Source: CAVONV01 sp963697355
GTDB taxonomy: Bacteria; Acidobacteriota; Vicinamibacteria; Marinacidobacterales; DATDRI01
Direction of reading: 5' to 3'
Length of the DNA: 64,000 bases
Assembly (NCBI GenBank): GCA_963697355.1
Contig: CAVONV010000003.1
Span: forward strand, 124,001 to 188,000
Both the position numbers and the translations under genes were made by a program. Below are positions 7,965 to 16,029 of this stretch, piece after piece; position 1 is the first letter of the stretch, and each line of letters begins with the position of its first letter. The notes under the pieces were generated by a model that was not told where the DNA came from, did not search any database, and saw only the letters and a program-made list of their open reading frames with translations.

Positions 7965-9131
7965 ATGGAGCAAGCAACCTCCCTGGTTGTGATCGCCTTG
8001 GCAGTCTTCGTGCTGCCCCTAGCCGCAGGCCGCCTGCGCTTACCGGCCGTTGTGGCGGAGATCTTGTTCGGGATCGTCGTCGGGCCGTCCGTACTCAATC
8101 TGATTCAAGGTTCGGAGCTACTCGATCTTCTGGCAGACTTGGGTCTTTTCCTCCTCATGTTCCTGTCGGGATTCGAGATCGACTTTGGTAAGTTGGAGCG
8201 ACAGCGCCTGAGTGCCATCGGAACCGGCATGTTGGTGTTCGCCTTGACTCTTCTGGGCTCCCACTTCGTGACGGGTCTGCTGGGCTACGGGTTCTTCATG
8301 ACCCTCGTATTGTCGACGACATCAGTGGGACTCGTGGTCCCCACCCTTCGAGCCACGCGTCACACGGGGACAAGGCTCGGGCAGGCGGTCCTTATCTCGG
8401 CCATTCTGGCCGACTTCCTGACCCTCATGGCGGTGGCTTTCCTCGCACTCGTCCACGAACATGGAGTGAGCTGGGATTTGCTCAAGTTTCCCGCTCTTTT
8501 CCTCGCCATCATCGTGGTTCTCCGATGTCTCCGGCTCGCCGTATGGTGGCACCCCAAGCAATTCGCAAGGCTCTTCAGCTCCGATGACCCCGAAGAGCTG
8601 GGCATACGCGTGAGCCTGGCCTTCATGCTGGCTTTCGTTGGTTTGTCGATGGCTCTCGATATCGAGCCGATTTTGGGAGCCTTCTTGGCCGGAATGGTCT
8701 TCGCTCTCGTCTTTAGAAGCCGAGGCGCGCTGGAGCATCGGTTGAGCGGATTTTCCTATGGCTTCCTGATCCCCATCTTTTTCATCAATATCGGGATCCG
8801 ATTCGAATTGGAGTCCCTCATGGACTCCGAGTCCTTTCTTCGAGCCGTCCTGATCATCGTTGCCGCCTTTGCCGTCAAGATACTCCCCTCCTTTGCCCAC
8901 TTCATTCAGGGCATGGAGCTCCGGGAGGTCCTCGCCGTCGGAACGTTGCTTTCGGCCCGTTTGAGCTTGATCATCGCCGTCGCCACGGTGGGCGTCGAGC
9001 TCGGTCTGCTCACGGTCGAAGACCGGGCTCTCGCCATCCTCATAGCCACCGTCACAACGACTCTGGCTCCCAGCCTATTCAGAATCATCGCACCCCCGCC
9101 GACCGGTTGGCTCCCCTTCGACAAAACCTGA
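7965..9131 (+). CDS. CPA2 family cation:proton antiporter
   Basis: 388-residue integral membrane protein with about 12 hydrophobic segments, monovalent cation/proton antiporter-2 family (KefB/RosB-like Na+/H+ exchanger domain only). Visible family stretches: AGRLRLPAVVAEILFGIVVGPSVL, LFLLMFLSGFEIDF, and LEPILGAFLAGMVF-like (DIEPILGAFLAGMVFAL). There is no C-terminal TrkA-N domain, so no nucleotide gating is expected. Stands alone, upstream of the lactate permease. Confidence 0.87.
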   Translation: MEQATSLVVIALAVFVLPLAAGRLRLPAVVAEILFGIVVGPSVLNLIQGSELLDLLADLGLFLLMFLSGFEIDFGKLERQRLSAIGTGMLVFALTLLGSHFVTGLLGYGFFMTLVLSTTSVGLVVPTLRATRHTGTRLGQAVLISAILADFLTLMAVAFLALVHEHGVSWDLLKFPALFLAIIVVLRCLRLAVWWHPKQFARLFSSDDPEELGIRVSLAFMLAFVGLSMALDIEPILGAFLAGMVFALVFRSRGALEHRLSGFSYGFLIPIFFINIGIRFELESLMDSESFLRAVLIIVAAFAVKILPSFAHFIQGMELREVLAVGTLLSARLSLIIAVATVGVELGLLTVEDRALAILIATVTTTLAPSLFRIIAPPPTGWLPFDKT

Positions 9132-9164
9132 TAAGATTCTCGCGGCCTGGACCCCGTTTCCTAT

Positions 9165-9211
9165 CCTCGAGTGCTTGAGTACTCGAGTACTTGAGTTCCT
9201 GAGTTCTCTAT
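9165..9211. repeat. CTCGAGT/TTGAGTAC repeat tract before lldP
   Basis: Iterated TCGAGTGCTTGAGTACTCGA and ACTTGAGTTCCTGAGTTC words ending one or two bases before the lldP start codon. It occupies the place where a ribosome binding site is expected, and no clear one is visible. Related by sequence to the tract at 3028-3205. Confidence 0.6.
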
Positions 9212-9212
9212 T

Positions 9213-10985
9213 ATGAATACAACCACACTCGCTCTCCTCTCACTCGCGCCCATTGCCACGGTGGCACTCTTCTTGGTCATCCTGCGTTGGCCGGCAAGCC
9301 GCGCTATGCCGCTGTCCTATTTCGTTGTCGTCGGCCTCGCCTGGTTCGTCTGGGAGGTCCCCACGGTCCAGATCGCAGCAGCGACCGTGAATGGGCTCGT
9401 CGTCGCCGCGACACTGCTCTACATCATCTTCGGTGCCATTCTCCTATTGGACACGCTCAAAGAAAGCGGTGCGCTCCGAACCATCCGCCGAGGTTTCACC
9501 GACATCACGCCCGATCGACGCGTGCAAGTCATCATTGTCGCGTGGCTCTTTGGCTCGTTCATCGAAGGCTCGGCCGGTTTCGGCACACCGGCAGCCGTGG
9601 CGGTACCTCTCCTCGTCGGGTTGGGTTTTCCAGCGATGGGCGCGGTTATGGCCGGTTTGATTATCCAAAGCACTCCCGTGTCGTTCGGCGCTGCCGGAAC
9701 GCCCATTTTGGTCGGCGTGAGCTCCGGCCTGGCCAACGATCCAGCGGTTCAGTCCTTTGTCACTCGAGCGGGTTTGCCGGACTGGAGCGCCTTCTTATAC
9801 TTGATTGGACTGAAGACAGCGGTCATCCAAGTCGTCGCCGGCACCCTCATTCCTCTCATCTTGATTGCCTTCATGACGAAGTTTTTCGGCAAAAACCGAA
9901 CGTTCGCGGAGGGGCTCAGGTTGTGGAAGTTCGCATTGTTTTCCGCATTCGCGCTGACCATCCCCTACCTACTCGTGGCTATTTTTCTCGGGCCCGAGTT
10001 CCCGGCTCTTCTCGGAAGCCTCGTCGGCTTGGTCATCGTCGTATCGGCCGCCCGCAAGGGCATCCTCATGCCGAAGGAGGACGAGATTTGGGATTTCGAC
10101 CGGAAGGAGAACTGGGATCCGGAATGGACGGGTAACATCACGATTCAGGACGGAAACCAAGGCGGCAGTCCGATCAGCATGCTCAGAGCCTGGACACCCT
10201 ACATTCTGGTGGGGCTACTTCTCGTCATTACTCGGCTCCGGTTTCTGCCGTTGATGAAACTTCTGCAGAGCTGGACGATCCGTATCCCAGAGATATTCGG
10301 AACCGATATTTCGGTGAGCGCCCAGCCACTGTTCCTTCCCGGTACCGTGTTCATCGCCGTTTCACTCATGACGTACTTCATTCACCGCATGGATGGGCGG
10401 TCCTACCGACGAGCTTGGTTCCACTCCCTGCGCACGTCGGGACTCGCTTCCATTGCACTCGTATTCACGGTTCCCATGGTCCAAGTCTTCATCAACAGCG
10501 GCGGGGGTGACGCCGGCTACGACCGGATGCCCATAGCGCTGGCCGACGGCGTTGCGGCACTCGCCGGTGGAGCATGGCCTTTGTTCTCGACCTTCATCGG
10601 CGGACTCGGCTCTTTTGTGGCCGGCAGCAACACCGTCAGCAACATGATGTTCTCCCTATTTCAATTCGGTGTCGGCGAGCGGATTGGCGTCGATCCGAGC
10701 TGGGTCGTGGCACTGCAAGTCGTCGGCGGCTCCGCCGGAAACATGATCTGTGTTCACAACGTGGTGGCGGCTTCGGCCGTTGTCGGTCTCATCGGTAAAG
10801 AAGGTGCCATCATCCGTCTGACACTGTTGCCTTTCTTTTACTACGCATTGTTACCAGGCTCGTTGGGATACCTCATCGTGTGGTATTCCGAAAAAGGCTT
10901 GTTGAATATCGGCACCGTACTGGTGGGTCTCATTGCTCTCGGCGCCGCCCTAGCTATTGCCACTCACAAAAAACACTCATCCTGA
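9213..10985 (+). CDS. lldP: L-lactate permease (LctP family)
   Basis: 590-residue inner-membrane lactate transporter with about 13-14 hydrophobic segments. Visible LctP family stretches: FGAILLLDTLKESGALRTIRRGF, EGSAGFGTPAAVAVPLL, FGAAGTPILVG and the C-terminal FVAGSNTVSNMMFSLFQ and GGSAGNMICVHNVVAASAVVG. Imports lactate, probably with protons, and should feed LutABC encoded at 3.2-6.0 kb. The start region is unusual because an AT/GC-alternating repeat sits at the ribosome site. Confidence 0.95.
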   Translation: MNTTTLALLSLAPIATVALFLVILRWPASRAMPLSYFVVVGLAWFVWEVPTVQIAAATVNGLVVAATLLYIIFGAILLLDTLKESGALRTIRRGFTDITPDRRVQVIIVAWLFGSFIEGSAGFGTPAAVAVPLLVGLGFPAMGAVMAGLIIQSTPVSFGAAGTPILVGVSSGLANDPAVQSFVTRAGLPDWSAFLYLIGLKTAVIQVVAGTLIPLILIAFMTKFFGKNRTFAEGLRLWKFALFSAFALTIPYLLVAIFLGPEFPALLGSLVGLVIVVSAARKGILMPKEDEIWDFDRKENWDPEWTGNITIQDGNQGGSPISMLRAWTPYILVGLLLVITRLRFLPLMKLLQSWTIRIPEIFGTDISVSAQPLFLPGTVFIAVSLMTYFIHRMDGRSYRRAWFHSLRTSGLASIALVFTVPMVQVFINSGGGDAGYDRMPIALADGVAALAGGAWPLFSTFIGGLGSFVAGSNTVSNMMFSLFQFGVGERIGVDPSWVVALQVVGGSAGNMICVHNVVAASAVVGLIGKEGAIIRLTLLPFFYYALLPGSLGYLIVWYSEKGLLNIGTVLVGLIALGAALAIATHKKHSS

Positions 10986-10997
10986 CAGGAGGACCCC

Positions 10998-12374
10998 TTG
11001 CGTACCTTAGTTGTCATCTTCATGTTCTCTGCCATGACCTTAGGACAAGAGTCCGCCACTACCGAGCGGACACCGCCACCGCCGGCCACGGATTCACGCA
11101 TTTACAGCATCGTTGATTCCGTTTCAGCAGAGAGAATCGAAATGGATATTCGAAAGCTCGCCGGTTTTGGGACCCGCCACACCATGTCCGACACGGAGTC
11201 CGAGACCCGTGGTATCGGTGCCGCCAGGCGTTGGGTCAGGTCCGAGCTCGAGAAGATCTCGGAAGACTGCGGGGGATGCCTCGAAGTCTTCACGCAGAAG
11301 ACCCTCATCAAAGCGGAAGACAGCCGCCTGACAAGAGACACTTACGTCGTGAACGTCGTTGCGATCTTGAGAGGGACTTCAGAACCCAACCGATACGTCA
11401 TCATGTCGGGCGACATCGACTCGAGGGCCTCCGATGGGCTCAATGACACGATCGACGCGCCCGGGGCCAACGACAACGCCAGCGGCATGGCGGGAACCAT
11501 CGAGGCGGCTCGAATCCTCAGCAAGTACCGTTTCCCGGCAAGCATCATTTTCGCGGGTCTCTCCGGGGAAGAACAGGGACTGTTGGGCGGTCGTCACATG
11601 GCCCAGGTCGCCAAGCAAGAAGGCTGGAACATCGAGGGCGTCTTGAATAACGACATGATCAGCAATGTCGAAGGTATCGACGGTGTGATCGAGAACAACA
11701 CGTTTCGTGTCTTCTCCGAGCCTACTCCAGTCACCGAGACCGAAGAAGTGCGAAAAAGACGTCGTTTCACGGGTGGAGAAGTCGACGGTCCATCGCGGCA
11801 GCTCGCTCGCTACGTCGCGCGGATGACGGACCAATACATCACCAACCTCGACGCCATTATGGTCTACCGACTCGACCGGTTCGGCCGCGGCGGACATCAC
11901 CGCCCCTTCAACGATGAGGGATTTCCCGGGGTTCGCATCATGGAGACGCACGAGAACTACATCCGACAACATCAAGACATACGAGTCGAAGATGGCATCC
12001 ACTATGGAGACGTGATCGACGGCTGCAACTTCGACTACGCCGCTAAGCTGACAGCCGCCAATGCCGTCACGCTCGCAGGACTGGCTTGGGCGCCCGCACC
12101 ACCGCAAAATGTGCTCATCGGTGGCTCCGTACGTCCGTCGACGACTCTTTCATGGGACCCCGTGGAGTCCTCACATGTCGCCGGATACAAACTCTACTGG
12201 CGAGATACCACGGCCCCACAGTGGACCCACTCCCGCTACGTCGGTAACGTCAACGAGTTCACGCTCGAGAACATCATCATCGACAACTACCTCTTTGGAG
12301 TGGCTTCGGTCGGCAAGGACGGCCACGAGAGTGTCGTGGTTTTTCCTGCCGGGATGATTCCTAGGCGGCGGTGA
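10998..12374 (+). CDS. M28-family metallopeptidase-like protein with Fn3-like tail
   Basis: Secreted protein of 458 residues. TTG 10,998 follows AGGAGGACCCC and opens a signal peptide (LVVIFMFSAMTLGQES). The M28 core is visible: ANDNASGMAGTIEAARIL (metal Asp), GLSGEEQGLLG (catalytic Glu pair), LNNDMISN, and METHENY with the last His. The first metal ligand, usually His in a GHYDS-type motif, is replaced: SGDIDSR. After about residue 365 comes a fibronectin-III-like module (TLSWDPVESSHVAGYKLYWR). The substitution may reduce or change zinc binding. It sits 12 bases after lldP, but a role in lactate use is not implied. Confidence 0.82.
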   Translation: MRTLVVIFMFSAMTLGQESATTERTPPPPATDSRIYSIVDSVSAERIEMDIRKLAGFGTRHTMSDTESETRGIGAARRWVRSELEKISEDCGGCLEVFTQKTLIKAEDSRLTRDTYVVNVVAILRGTSEPNRYVIMSGDIDSRASDGLNDTIDAPGANDNASGMAGTIEAARILSKYRFPASIIFAGLSGEEQGLLGGRHMAQVAKQEGWNIEGVLNNDMISNVEGIDGVIENNTFRVFSEPTPVTETEEVRKRRRFTGGEVDGPSRQLARYVARMTDQYITNLDAIMVYRLDRFGRGGHHRPFNDEGFPGVRIMETHENYIRQHQDIRVEDGIHYGDVIDGCNFDYAAKLTAANAVTLAGLAWAPAPPQNVLIGGSVRPSTTLSWDPVESSHVAGYKLYWRDTTAPQWTHSRYVGNVNEFTLENIIIDNYLFGVASVGKDGHESVVVFPAGMIPRRR

Positions 12375-12400
12375 GAGAATTCAAGAAGAAGCCAGAGGCC

Positions 12401-12470
12401 AGTGACCAGCATCCGCACGAAGTTAGTCTCCGATGCGGCGGACGTCCCGGCCGTGCGGATGCTGGTCACT
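12401..12470. repeat. 70-bp hairpin repeat with 19-bp perfect arms
   Basis: AGTGACCAGCATCCGCACG (12,401-12,419) is the exact reverse complement of 12,452-12,470. The core is homologous, in reverse orientation, to the 7218-7278 repeat. It lies between the convergent M28 and cyclophilin genes and ends three bases from the corrected cyclophilin stop, a good place for a bidirectional terminator. Confidence 0.8.
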
Positions 12471-12472
12471 GA

Positions 12473-12905
12473 CTATTCCACGCTGATCTTTGACTTTCTC
12501 CATTTTGTCGCCTTGCTGGATGGCGTTGACCACATCCTGACCTTCAATGACCTTACCGAAGACCGAGTGGTTCCCATCCAGCCACGGGGTAGCCACATGG
12601 GTAATGAAGAACTGTGATCCGTTGGTGTTGGGGCCGGAGTTGGCCATCGAAAGCACCCCTGGACCATCGTGCTTCAAATCGGGGTGAAACTCGTCCTCGA
12701 AGCTATAACCGGGTCCACCCGTACCCGTCCCCTGAGGGCAGCCACCCTGGACCATGAAATCCGCAATGACCCGATGAAAAGCGAGGCCGTCATAAAACCC
12801 GTCACCCGCCAGCTTCTCGAAGTTGGCAACGGTCTTGGGCGTCTTGTCGTCGTGCAACTGAAGCTTGATGGTGCCCCTGTTTGTAGCTATGGTAGCGATC
12901 TTCAT
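12473..12905 (-). CDS. peptidyl-prolyl cis-trans isomerase (cyclophilin type), frameshift near the 3' end
   Basis: Cytoplasmic-type cyclophilin of about 144 residues. Start ATG 12,905 (MKIATIATNRGTIKLQL) with AAGGAG upstream; no signal peptide. Active-site stretches visible: FHRVIADFMVQGGCPQGTGTGGPGY, FEDEF, LSMANSGPNTNGSQFFIT and LDGNHSVFGKV. The uncorrected frame runs into the neighbouring hairpin repeat (end at 12,423). Removing one A at the CAAAG near 12,488 gives the natural ending DKMEKVKISVE and stop at 12,473-12,475. The 11-mer around this indel is identical to that in the phasin-like gene at 1.14 kb. Confidence 0.92.
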
Positions 12906-12925
12906 GCGGTCTCCTTTTAACAAAA

Positions 12926-12962
12926 GAGAATTCAAGAAATAAAGAATTCAGGAATTCAAGAA
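12926..12962. repeat. GAATTCAAGAA repeat tract
   Basis: Three GAATTCAAGAA-type words in 37 bases, between the cyclophilin start and the DUF4019 stop. Same family as 3028-3205. Confidence 0.55.
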
Positions 12963-12966
12963 TGCT

Positions 12967-13392
12967 CTATTTGATGTAGTAGCCTGAGACTCTCCAAATG
13001 CCGTCTTCTTCCTTTGCCGGTGTAACGGTTTCGATGGCCAGTTCCTTGTTTGTGAAGCTCGTCTCGTACTGCAGCACGACATATTGTCCGTCGGGCGCCC
13101 CGGGCAAGCGCCTCATGAATTGCGCGCTCTTCAGTTTTCGCGAGACGAGGTCCCCGAGGGGAGATCGGACGGCGCCGAGTTGTTGACTCAGCTGCTCCTT
13201 TGTCACCACCGATTTCATGAGCTCGGCAGCCTGTTCCCAACCCGTCGCAAAATCACCCGCATCGACGGTCGCAAGCCACTTTTTGGCGGCGTCCTGAGCT
13301 TGTTTTTCTGCTTCGTCTTGGGCGTGTACCATGGCGCCGTAAGTCAACCCTACCAAAACGACAGCAATGACCAGAAGGCTCTTCCGATTCAT
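12967..13392 (-). CDS. DUF4019 family secreted protein
   Basis: 141 residues with a signal peptide (LLVIAVVLVGLTYGAMVHA) and the DUF4019 pattern: AAKKWLATVDAGDFATGWEQAAELMK, VTKEQLSQQLGAVRSPLG, YVVLQYETSFTNK, and a final tryptophan segment GIWRVSGYYIK. Start ATG 13,392 follows GAGGAG. Function of the family is unknown; NTF2-like fold is a guess from the final WRVSGYYI strand. Confidence 0.85.
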   Translation of the reverse strand: MNRKSLLVIAVVLVGLTYGAMVHAQDEAEKQAQDAAKKWLATVDAGDFATGWEQAAELMKSVVTKEQLSQQLGAVRSPLGDLVSRKLKSAQFMRRLPGAPDGQYVVLQYETSFTNKELAIETVTPAKEEDGIWRVSGYYIK

Positions 13393-13485
13393 GACGCACT
13401 CCTCTCGTTCGAAATGTTGGTCCTGGAGTCACTTCACAGATGAGATTATACTCTTTCCCGCCCCAAAGGCGTGGAGGTCTTCTTG

Positions 13486-16002
13486 ATGATGTACGCTCGA
13501 AAGTGGTTCCCTGTTCAAATCGTTCTCAGCTTCCTGTTCGCCCTGCCTCTAACGGCGGAGGAAACCATCAACTCCTATCAGCTTCCGCCGGAGGCCGTCC
13601 AGGACATCCTCGGCCGAGACAAGAACTACGCAACCTTGGACGCGCTGAGCCCCGACGGCACCCATTTCTTGGTTCCCTCGGTGACGGAGCTCTCCACCAT
13701 CGACAAGATGGCCGAGGAGACCTATCGCCTCGCCATGTTGGAGCTCCGGCCCAAAGTCAATCGGGAGTGGCGCTTGGACACTTTTGGGATTTACGCCCTT
13801 CGTGTCTTCTCTCTCGGAGAACGGGTTTTTAGAGACATCGAGCTTCCCGAAGGCGCGCTGGTGAGCGACATGATGTGGTCGCCCGACGGTAGCAAAATGG
13901 CTTTCCTCGCCCATCTTCCCCAAGGCTCCGAGGTTTGGACGGCCGATATCCGGACCGGGAAATCCCAGTCGCTGAGCGATTCTCACGTCATGGCCACTAT
14001 TGCAGCCCGGCCCGGTTCCGGGCAGTCCTCCACCGCGGCCTCGCGCCTCCTTCAATGGACGCCGCAAGGAACGCTGCTCACATTGCTCGTCCCTTTGGAC
14101 CGCGGTCAGGAACCCCAACCTTCCGTACCCTCCGGTCCCATCATTCGTCGGACCAGGAAAAAGCCGGCACCCACCCGCACGCAGCCCTTTCTCTTGCGAG
14201 ACGAACATGACCAGGATCTTTTTCGCTACTACACCACCGCTCAACTTGCCGAGCTGGCCCCGGGTAAATCACCCCGTCTCATCGGTGCTCCTGCCATTTA
14301 TTTGGAGTTTTCCCTTTCTCCGGACGGCCGTTACATTCTCGCCGAGAAGATCGATGACCCATCCTCCTACATCGTTGGATTCTCCAACTTTCCCCAGCGT
14401 CTCGATGTGATGGACCTCGACGGCAACATTGTCTCTGCCGTCCGCGAGATACCTCTACAAGAAGACCAAACGAAACGCTCCTCTGAGATACTCCGGGATT
14501 TTCCGCGCGAAGTCACATGGCTCGCGGAAGGAAGTACGTTGGGTTTCTTGTGGCGAGAAGAAAAGCAAGAAGACGATGAGGACAAAGAAGACCTTCCTCG
14601 AATCGACCGGATCGCGACGCTCGCATCGCCTTTCGATGTGTCAGACGCCCAAATAAGGGTCGACAGCAAGGATGGAGATCATACGTTCGGTGATCTGACG
14701 TTCTCGAGAAAAGGCAATCTGGCGTTCGTAACCGTTGCCAATAGCGACACCAAAAAGGAGAGCATCGTCGCTTACGATTTGAGCGTTGACGAGGCGGACG
14801 AACATGTGTTGGCCAAAGACATCGATACCGAAGACCTCGTCCACCTCCCCGGTGAGATCTGGACCAAGGCCACGAGCAATGGGGTCTCTTTCGCACTCCT
14901 TTCAGACGACGGAAAGCATGTCTATCTCCGAGGCGAGGGCTACAAAGACGACTTCAAGCCCCAACCGTTCATCGACCGCGTCACCATCGCGAACGGCGAA
15001 AAAGCGCGTGTCTTCGAAGGCTCAAAAGAGATGTTCGAGCAACCACTCGTGGCGCTCGACCCCGACTTGAAGCAAATGGTCGTCCAGAGGGAATCCAAAA
15101 CGGTATTCCCCGACAGCTATCTTTGGAAGCCCGAAGGTGGGATGGAAAACCTCACGAGGAACCAAGATCCCTTCCCCGATTTGACCGCGGCCCAACGAAT
15201 CGATTTCACCTTCACTCGGCGGGACGGCGTGGAGATCGAAGCCCGAATATCTCTGCCGACAAACTACCAGAAAGGCCAACGCGTACCCGCTATGTTTTGG
15301 ACCTATCCTAGTGAGTACTCCTCCGTCGAGGACTACAAAAGGGACGCTCTTAGAGATAGAAACCGCAACGCCTTCAACCAGCTCAGATACCTGCGTTGGT
15401 CGGATATCTGGCTCTCCCAAGGCTACGCCTTGGTGGCACCCGATGTCCCCATCATCGCGAAAGGTGACACATACAACGACAACTACATCCAGCATATGGT
15501 GGACACGCTATACGCTGCCATCCGCAAAGTCGACGAGATGGGCCTCGTCGATATTGACCGCATCGGTCATGGAGGCCACAGCTACGGAGCTTTCGCGACA
15601 GCCAACCTACTTGCCAACACGCCCTTCTTCAAAGCGGGAATTGCAGGAAACGGCGCTTACAACCGAACCCTTACCCCTATGGGATTTCAAAGCGAGCGTC
15701 GGTTCATTTGGAATGTGACGGGGCTCTATCTCGAGATGTCGCCTTTCTTCAAGGCGGACCACATCGACACGCCGCTTCTCATGTATCATGGTGCCGACGA
15801 CAACAATACCGGCACCTACCCCATACAATCCGAGCGCTTGATGCAGGCCTTGACGGGTCTCGGCAAAACGGCCGTCTTGTACTTGTATCCTTTCGAGTCC
15901 CACTCACCTCGTGCCAAAGAGACCTATCTGGACCTCTGGGCAAGATGGCTGGAGTGGTTCGACACCTATGTGAAAAAACCCGAGAAACCGGAAACCAACT
16001 AA
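13486..16002 (+). CDS. S9 family prolyl oligopeptidase-type serine peptidase
   Basis: About 838 residues with signal peptide (FPVQIVLSFLFALPLTAEE). Start ATG 13,486 chosen because GGAGGT lies 8 bases upstream; GTG 13,471 is in frame but overlaps that site. A beta-propeller-like half (LSPDGTHF, WSPDGSKMAF, LSPDGRYIL) is followed by an alpha/beta hydrolase domain with nucleophile GGHSYGAF (Ser about 698), acid in YHGADDNNTG (about 768) and His in ESHSPRA (about 804). Should cleave peptides outside the cytoplasm. First of three peptidase genes in a row on this strand. Confidence 0.9.
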   Translation: MMYARKWFPVQIVLSFLFALPLTAEETINSYQLPPEAVQDILGRDKNYATLDALSPDGTHFLVPSVTELSTIDKMAEETYRLAMLELRPKVNREWRLDTFGIYALRVFSLGERVFRDIELPEGALVSDMMWSPDGSKMAFLAHLPQGSEVWTADIRTGKSQSLSDSHVMATIAARPGSGQSSTAASRLLQWTPQGTLLTLLVPLDRGQEPQPSVPSGPIIRRTRKKPAPTRTQPFLLRDEHDQDLFRYYTTAQLAELAPGKSPRLIGAPAIYLEFSLSPDGRYILAEKIDDPSSYIVGFSNFPQRLDVMDLDGNIVSAVREIPLQEDQTKRSSEILRDFPREVTWLAEGSTLGFLWREEKQEDDEDKEDLPRIDRIATLASPFDVSDAQIRVDSKDGDHTFGDLTFSRKGNLAFVTVANSDTKKESIVAYDLSVDEADEHVLAKDIDTEDLVHLPGEIWTKATSNGVSFALLSDDGKHVYLRGEGYKDDFKPQPFIDRVTIANGEKARVFEGSKEMFEQPLVALDPDLKQMVVQRESKTVFPDSYLWKPEGGMENLTRNQDPFPDLTAAQRIDFTFTRRDGVEIEARISLPTNYQKGQRVPAMFWTYPSEYSSVEDYKRDALRDRNRNAFNQLRYLRWSDIWLSQGYALVAPDVPIIAKGDTYNDNYIQHMVDTLYAAIRKVDEMGLVDIDRIGHGGHSYGAFATANLLANTPFFKAGIAGNGAYNRTLTPMGFQSERRFIWNVTGLYLEMSPFFKADHIDTPLLMYHGADDNNTGTYPIQSERLMQALTGLGKTAVLYLYPFESHSPRAKETYLDLWARWLEWFDTYVKKPEKPETN

Positions 16003-16029
16003 AGCACCCGTTGTTCAAGAGGAGGTAGG

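Noticed and set aside
8322..8900. Long minus frame opposite the CPA2 antiporter
   Set aside because: Acidic and low-complexity translation with no family likeness; the plus-strand antiporter explains the region.
11379..12107. 242-residue minus frame opposite the M28 gene
   Set aside because: Shadow of a gene with clear M28 motifs and a signal peptide.
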